From Firmicutes bacterium ZCTH02-B6 (lineage in GTDB: Bacteria > Bacillota > Limnochordia > Limnochordales > ZCTH02-B6), in contig LZRQ01000134.1 in NCBI GenBank assembly GCA_002159155.1, positions 1 through 9,603 on the forward strand: a stretch of 9,603 bases of DNA, in the 5' to 3' direction. Made by a program: the position numbers and the translations under genes. Below, in pieces: positions 7,016 to 9,603 of the stretch. Below the pieces are notes generated by a model, which worked only from the letters and a program-made list of their open reading frames with translations, did not search any database and was not told the origin of the DNA. Each line of letters starts with the position of its first letter. Positions within the stretch are counted from its first letter, which is position 1.

Positions 7016-8056
7016 TCACCCAACGGCCTCGCGTTCGCGCGCCGGCGGTGGAGCGGTGCTCTCCCGCTCCACCACCTCCAGCGGAATGTGCTCCACCCGG
7101 ATCTCTGGCCCGGCAGGCGTCAGCGCCAGCTTCATAGCGCGGGCGCCCATCTCCTCCAGCGGCACGTGTACGGTGGTCAAGGGAGGCATGACATCGCGGG
7201 CAAAGAAGTGGTCGCCGAATCCGGTGACCGACACGTCCCGGGGAACCACCAAACCCCGCTCCCGCAAGGCCGCGATGGCGCCGATGGCCATCAGGTCATT
7301 CATCGCGGCGACGGCGGTAAGGCCCGGTACTCGCTCCATGAGGCGCTGAGCCGCGCGAAAACCGCCGTCGCGACTGAAGTCTCCTACCTCGATTTGTTCC
7401 GGCGTCAGGGGAATGCCGGCGTCCGCAAGTGCGCGACGAAACCCTTCTAGGCGGTCCCTGGTCGCGGTAAGACGCTCGGGACCACTGATGATGCCGATGC
7501 GGCGGTGTCCCAAGCGCACCAGCAACTGTCCAAGGGTCCGCGCACCATTGAAGTTGTCGGGAAGCACGCAGTCCCCCGGAACATGGTGGCGGTTAATGAA
7601 GACCACCCGGCGCCCATTCTGCGTAAACATCTCGACGCTGCGGGTCATCCGCTGCGCGAACTCCAAGTCGTCGACGCCGCTGGCCGCGATAATGAGCGCT
7701 TCCACCCGGTGAGCATACAGCATATGGATAAAGGACAGATCCCTGTCCGGATTCCGGTCGCTGCTGCCGATGAGCACCAGCAGGCCCATTTCGGCGGCCA
7801 CCCGTTGGATGGCTCCCACCAGTTGTGTGAAGTAGGGGTTCGTTACATCGTGCACCAACACGCCCACCGTCCTGGTACCGGAACCCACCAGGGCCCTGGC
7901 ATGGGCATTGGGCACGTACTGCAACTCCGAGGCCGCCTTCAGCACCCGCTCCCGCACACCATCCGACACCTTGTACCGGCTGCCGCTCAGCACCCGGGAG
8001 GCCGTGGCCACGGAAACGCCTGCCAGTTTCGCCACGTCCACGATGGTCGCCGCCAC
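7016..8056 (-). CDS. LacI/GalR-family transcriptional repressor
   Basis: This is a DNA-binding regulator of 346 residues, the usual family length. The N-terminal helix-turn-helix lies at about 4-25 (TIVDVAKLAGVSVATASRVL). A hinge helix follows at about 50-57 (NAHARALV, with the conserved Leu56 that enters the minor groove in LacI and PurR). Next comes a periplasmic-binding-protein-like effector domain starting TVGVLVHDVTNPYFTQLV and ending in the usual VVERESTAPP. GTG at 8056 is chosen because GGGAAGGGG lies 9 bases upstream and the helix-turn-helix then begins at the standard distance; a TTG at 8080 is in frame but has no such site. The gene is divergent from the TAXI/TRAP genes, with matching operators in both leaders, so it probably represses itself and the transporter. 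The effector cannot be read from the sequence; family members usually bind sugars or related small molecules. Confidence 0.93.
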   Translation of the reverse strand: MAATIVDVAKLAGVSVATASRVLSGSRYKVSDGVRERVLKAASELQYVPNAHARALVGSGTRTVGVLVHDVTNPYFTQLVGAIQRVAAEMGLLVLIGSSDRNPDRDLSFIHMLYAHRVEALIIAASGVDDLEFAQRMTRSVEMFTQNGRRVVFINRHHVPGDCVLPDNFNGARTLGQLLVRLGHRRIGIISGPERLTATRDRLEGFRRALADAGIPLTPEQIEVGDFSRDGGFRAAQRLMERVPGLTAVAAMNDLMAIGAIAALRERGLVVPRDVSVTGFGDHFFARDVMPPLTTVHVPLEEMGARAMKLALTPAGPEIRVEHIPLEVVERESTAPPPAREREAVG

Positions 8057-8065
8057 TGGCGTGTG

Positions 8066-8074
8066 CCCCTTCCC
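8066..8074 (-). promoter_or_regulatory. Ribosome binding site fixing the GTG start of the LacI-type gene
   Basis: GGGAAGGGG on the minus strand lies 9 bases before GTG at 8056-8054. It directly abuts the operator at 8075-8090, which must therefore be in the untranslated leader and not inside the coding sequence. Confidence 0.7.
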
Positions 8075-8090
8075 GAGCAAACGTTTTCTA
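8075..8090 (-). promoter_or_regulatory. LacI-type operator, copy 2 (autoregulatory)
   Basis: The minus strand reads TAGAAAACGTTTGCTC. The left half-site is identical to that of the operator at 8337-8352, and the right half matches at 6 of 8 positions. It lies downstream of the probable promoter at 8125-8153 and just before the ribosome site of the repressor gene. Bound repressor would block elongation or initiation there. The weaker right arm would suit mild autoregulation; that is inference. Confidence 0.7.
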
Positions 8091-8124
8091 GCGAGCTGTC
8101 TGCCGAAAGCTCTTTCCAGACTCT

Positions 8125-8153
8125 ACTGTAGCTGGCAAGCTGAGCACGTTCAA
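8125..8153 (-). promoter_or_regulatory. Candidate promoter of the LacI-type gene
   Basis: On the minus strand TTGAAC (8153-8148) and TACAGT (8130-8125) are separated by 17 bases; each matches the sigma-A consensus at 4 of 6 positions. Expected start is near 8118, about 60 bases before the GTG start, which places the operator at 8075-8090 in the early transcribed region. Confidence 0.45.
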
Positions 8154-8302
8154 GCCTGGTGCGGCCGATGCGACCATGTTCGGGGAATCCGCCCAACTGC
8201 GTCGTTGAGCGATTTTGCACGCCGGCCCCAGCTCACGGGCTTCCCCACTGAGTACAGTTTTTTCTGTGGAGTGTGGAGTTGAGAATTCCTATCGACGCAC
8301 CA

Positions 8303-8331
8303 TTGACAGGCAAGATTCGTCGGTCTAGGAT
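8303..8331 (+). promoter_or_regulatory. Promoter of the TAXI/TRAP operon
   Basis: A perfect TTGACA (8303-8308) is separated by the optimal 17 bases from TAGGAT (8326-8331), which matches TATAAT at 4 of 6. Transcription should start near 8338, inside the palindrome at 8337-8352. This looks like a strong housekeeping-sigma promoter kept off by a repressor. Confidence 0.75.
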
Positions 8332-8336
8332 GTTTC

Positions 8337-8352
8337 TAGAAAACGTTTTCTA
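8337..8352 (+). promoter_or_regulatory. LacI-type operator, copy 3 (perfect 16-base palindrome)
   Basis: TAGAAAACGTTTTCTA is perfectly self-complementary with a central CG, as expected for a LacI/GalR dimer. It begins 5 bases after the -10 box and covers the predicted transcription start, the classic place for repression by blocking RNA polymerase. The adjacent divergent LacI-family gene, with a related site in its own leader, is the obvious binder. Confidence 0.82.
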
Positions 8353-8361
8353 TCCACATCC

Positions 8362-8370
8362 GGAAGGGGG
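8362..8370 (+). promoter_or_regulatory. Ribosome binding site fixing the GTG start of the TAXI gene
   Basis: GGAAGGGGG lies 7 bases before GTG at 8378-8380. It is downstream of the inferred transcription start, whereas the in-frame GTG at 8273 is upstream of the promoter. Confidence 0.75.
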
Positions 8371-8377
8371 AATCCCT

Positions 8378-9475
8378 GTGCGTCGTCGCGTTGCCAGGTG
8401 GAGAGGCGGGCTGGCGGTCTTGCTGTTGCTGGCTGTCCTGCTCGTCGGCTGTGGCGGTCAACGAACAACCCAGAGCCCGACCGCTACCGCTCCCGGCCAG
8501 TCCAGCACCTCGTCCCAAACCTCTTCGTCATCTAGTCCGCCGTCCTCATCCGCTGCATCGACATCGTCAACATCCAGCACATCAACCGGAAACGTACCCC
8601 GGTTCATCACCATCGGAACCGCTGGTTCAGGCGGCGCCTATTACCCGATCGGCATCGCGATGGCGCAAATCTTGACTGAGCAGCTGGATGCCCAGGCAAC
8701 GGCCCAAGTGACCGGCGGCGCCGTGGAAAACGTCAGGCTGGTCCAGGATGGCAGCGTCGAGGTGGCCATTACGCAGGCGCGCACCGCGTTTGCGGGCTAC
8801 ACGGGCGCCTCCCCCTTCAGCCAGCCTCACACCAAAGTACGGGCCATGTTCGGGAATTTGAGCCAGGGCGTATTCCAGGTGGTCGTCATGGCCGATTCGC
8901 CCATCCGGACCTTGGCTGATCTCAAGGGCAAGCGCGTGGTTATGGGTCCGGCAGGAGGCGCGGCCATCGACATCGGCCGGGAGTTGTTCGAGCTGGCCGG
9001 TTTCACCCTCGACGACGTGCGAGCCACGTACGTGTCTTACGACGAAGGCGTCAGCCAGCTCAAGGACGGTGCGGTGGACGCCGTGATCGTGCAGGCGGCC
9101 ATGCCGAGCCCGGCCATCCAGCAGTTGGCCGCCTCCCGGCGAGACTTCCGGTTGCTCAGCTTCGATGAAGAGTTCATGGCCAAGGCCATCGCCCAGTACC
9201 CCTACTATAGCCGCGTCCACATTCCGGCGGACTTTTACGGGGCGACCGAGCCGGCCACCACGCTGATGGTCTCCAACATGGTGATCGTCAGTGCTGACTT
9301 GGCCGACGATGTCGTCTACGCCATGACCAATGCGTTGCTGGACAACGTCAAGGCCCTTCAGGATTCCCACCCCGCGGCTCAGGATCTGACGTTGGAAGGC
9401 GCTGCCTCGGGCATCCCGATTCCGTTCCACCCTGGAGCCGAGCGGTATTTGCGGGAGAAAGGTGTACTGCAATGA
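8378..9475 (+). CDS. TAXI-family TRAP transporter solute-binding lipoprotein
   Basis: This is the extracytoplasmic substrate-binding component of a TRAP secondary transporter, which uses an ion gradient rather than ATP. It has 365 residues. The start VRRRVARWRGG is followed by a hydrophobic core at 12-23 and a lipobox LVGC with C25, giving a lipid-anchored protein. Residues 28-72 are a very Ser/Thr-rich low-complexity linker holding the domain away from the membrane. The binding domain begins at about 73 with ITIGTAGSGGAYYPIG, the TAXI signature, followed by the TGGAVENVRLVQDG segment and LADLKGKRVVMGPAGG near the hinge. TAXI relatives bind glutamate or other carboxylates, but the substrate here is unknown. 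It is controlled by the promoter and palindromic operator just upstream and overlaps the permease gene by 4 bases. Confidence 0.93.
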   Translation: MRRRVARWRGGLAVLLLLAVLLVGCGGQRTTQSPTATAPGQSSTSSQTSSSSSPPSSSAASTSSTSSTSTGNVPRFITIGTAGSGGAYYPIGIAMAQILTEQLDAQATAQVTGGAVENVRLVQDGSVEVAITQARTAFAGYTGASPFSQPHTKVRAMFGNLSQGVFQVVVMADSPIRTLADLKGKRVVMGPAGGAAIDIGRELFELAGFTLDDVRATYVSYDEGVSQLKDGAVDAVIVQAAMPSPAIQQLAASRRDFRLLSFDEEFMAKAIAQYPYYSRVHIPADFYGATEPATTLMVSNMVIVSADLADDVVYAMTNALLDNVKALQDSHPAAQDLTLEGAASGIPIPFHPGAERYLREKGVLQ

Positions 9476-9603
9476 ACTCCCGCGCGGCCTCCGTCCTGGT
9501 AAAGGGGCTCCTCATCCTAAGCTCCCTTGTGGCGCTGTATACGGCAGGGATCCAGCCCTTGTCCGATACGACCCAGCGGGCCGTGCATTGGACCCTTATG
9601 GCG
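9472..9603 (+). CDS. TRAP transporter fused permease, N-terminal part (partial)
   Basis: 44 codons run to the window edge. ATG at 9472 overlaps the TAXI stop as ATGA, with AAAGGTG at 9458-9464 and a 7-base spacer. A hydrophobic first segment (VLVKGLLILSSLVALYTAG) is followed by IQPLSDTTQRAVHWTLMA. The pattern YTAG-x-x-PL-x5-QRA-x-H is what I recall from the start of TRAP fused 4TM/12TM permeases, which pair with TAXI proteins. Only the first membrane helix and the start of the second are inside the window, so the family call rests on this motif and on the tight coupling to a TAXI gene. Confidence 0.8.
   Translation, partial: MNSRAASVLVKGLLILSSLVALYTAGIQPLSDTTQRAVHWTLMA

Larger units (their letters stand above)
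8057..8377. other. Divergent control region between the LacI-type gene and the TAXI gene
   Basis: This 321-base stretch holds the leader, operator and promoter of the minus-strand repressor (to about 8153) and the promoter, operator and ribosome site of the plus-strand TAXI gene (from 8303). Between 8154 and 8302 I see no gene. The only structure there is a short inverted repeat ACAG-TTTTTT-CTGT at 8254-8267, too short to call a terminator. The frame of the TAXI gene stays open back to a GTG at 8273, but that lies upstream of its promoter. Confidence 0.7.

Noticed and set aside
6053..7450. Long plus-strand open frame of 465 codons opposite the UvrA-like and LacI-type genes
   Set aside because: It is antisense to two clear protein families and crosses the intergenic control region between them. 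Its translation shows no domain, and such frames are common in GC-rich DNA.
8057..8080. TTG start at 8080 for the LacI-type gene
   Set aside because: The TTG lies in the operator, and the extra eight residues include the encoded ribosome site for the GTG at 8056, which gives a standard LacI N-terminus.
8273..8377. N-terminal extension of the TAXI protein from GTG at 8273
   Set aside because: It would place the promoter and operator inside the coding sequence and put 35 residues before an otherwise standard lipoprotein signal; the ribosome site at 8362-8370 supports 8378.
8627..9472. Minus-strand open frame of 281 codons opposite the TAXI gene
   Set aside because: It is a complement shadow of a well-supported solute-binding protein and has low-complexity His/Gly/Arg composition.
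1..9603. CRISPR arrays, tRNA or rRNA genes, insertion sequences
   Set aside because: I saw no regularly spaced repeats, cloverleaf or rRNA sequences, transposase motifs or terminal repeats in the window.

Overview
The window is a GC-rich bacterial chromosomal segment. Three 60-base lines counted by hand in the housekeeping and transporter genes gave about 63-72% GC. Genes sit close together behind strong Shine-Dalgarno sites, and GTG and TTG starts are common. LacI-family regulators, a TAXI-type TRAP transporter and a lipoprotein signal with a Ser/Thr-rich linker fit a high-GC, deep-branching Bacillota-like organism (Limnochordia, Symbiobacterium or Thermaerobacter type). The lineage is an inference from style only; there is no rRNA or marker gene here.

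Layout from left to right. (1) 1-253: control region of a gene that runs off the left edge on the minus strand. Its visible start reads MARVTVR, which suits a LacI-family regulator, and a GAAAACGTTTTC operator lies upstream. (2) 254-2455, minus: rlmI-type 23S rRNA cytosine-C5 methyltransferase followed by an aldo/keto reductase, probably one transcript. (3) 2640-4475, plus: three overlapping or near-overlapping genes of unknown function, namely a 366-residue protein with His/Asp motifs, a 171-residue membrane-anchored coiled-coil protein and a 77-residue two-helix membrane protein. Their GC is lower than that of their surroundings (47-63% in the lines counted), and they sit between housekeeping-type genes like an inserted cassette. 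This is the most likely place for an undescribed system. (4) 4520-6895, minus: a UvrA-family ABC ATPase without the UvrB-binding region, behind a good sigma-A-type promoter. (5) 7016-8056, minus: a LacI-family repressor. (6) 8378-9603, plus: a TAXI-family solute-binding lipoprotein and the start of a TRAP fused permease, overlapping by 4 bases.

The right-hand part forms a readable regulatory circuit. A near-consensus promoter (TTGACA, 17 bases, TAGGAT) drives the TRAP genes, and a perfect 16-base palindrome, TAGAAAACGTTTTCTA, covers its expected transcription start. A 6/8 matching copy of that palindrome lies in the leader of the divergent lacI-type gene, so the regulator probably represses both itself and the transporter. 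A third copy of the core lies at the left edge, before the other putative regulator gene.
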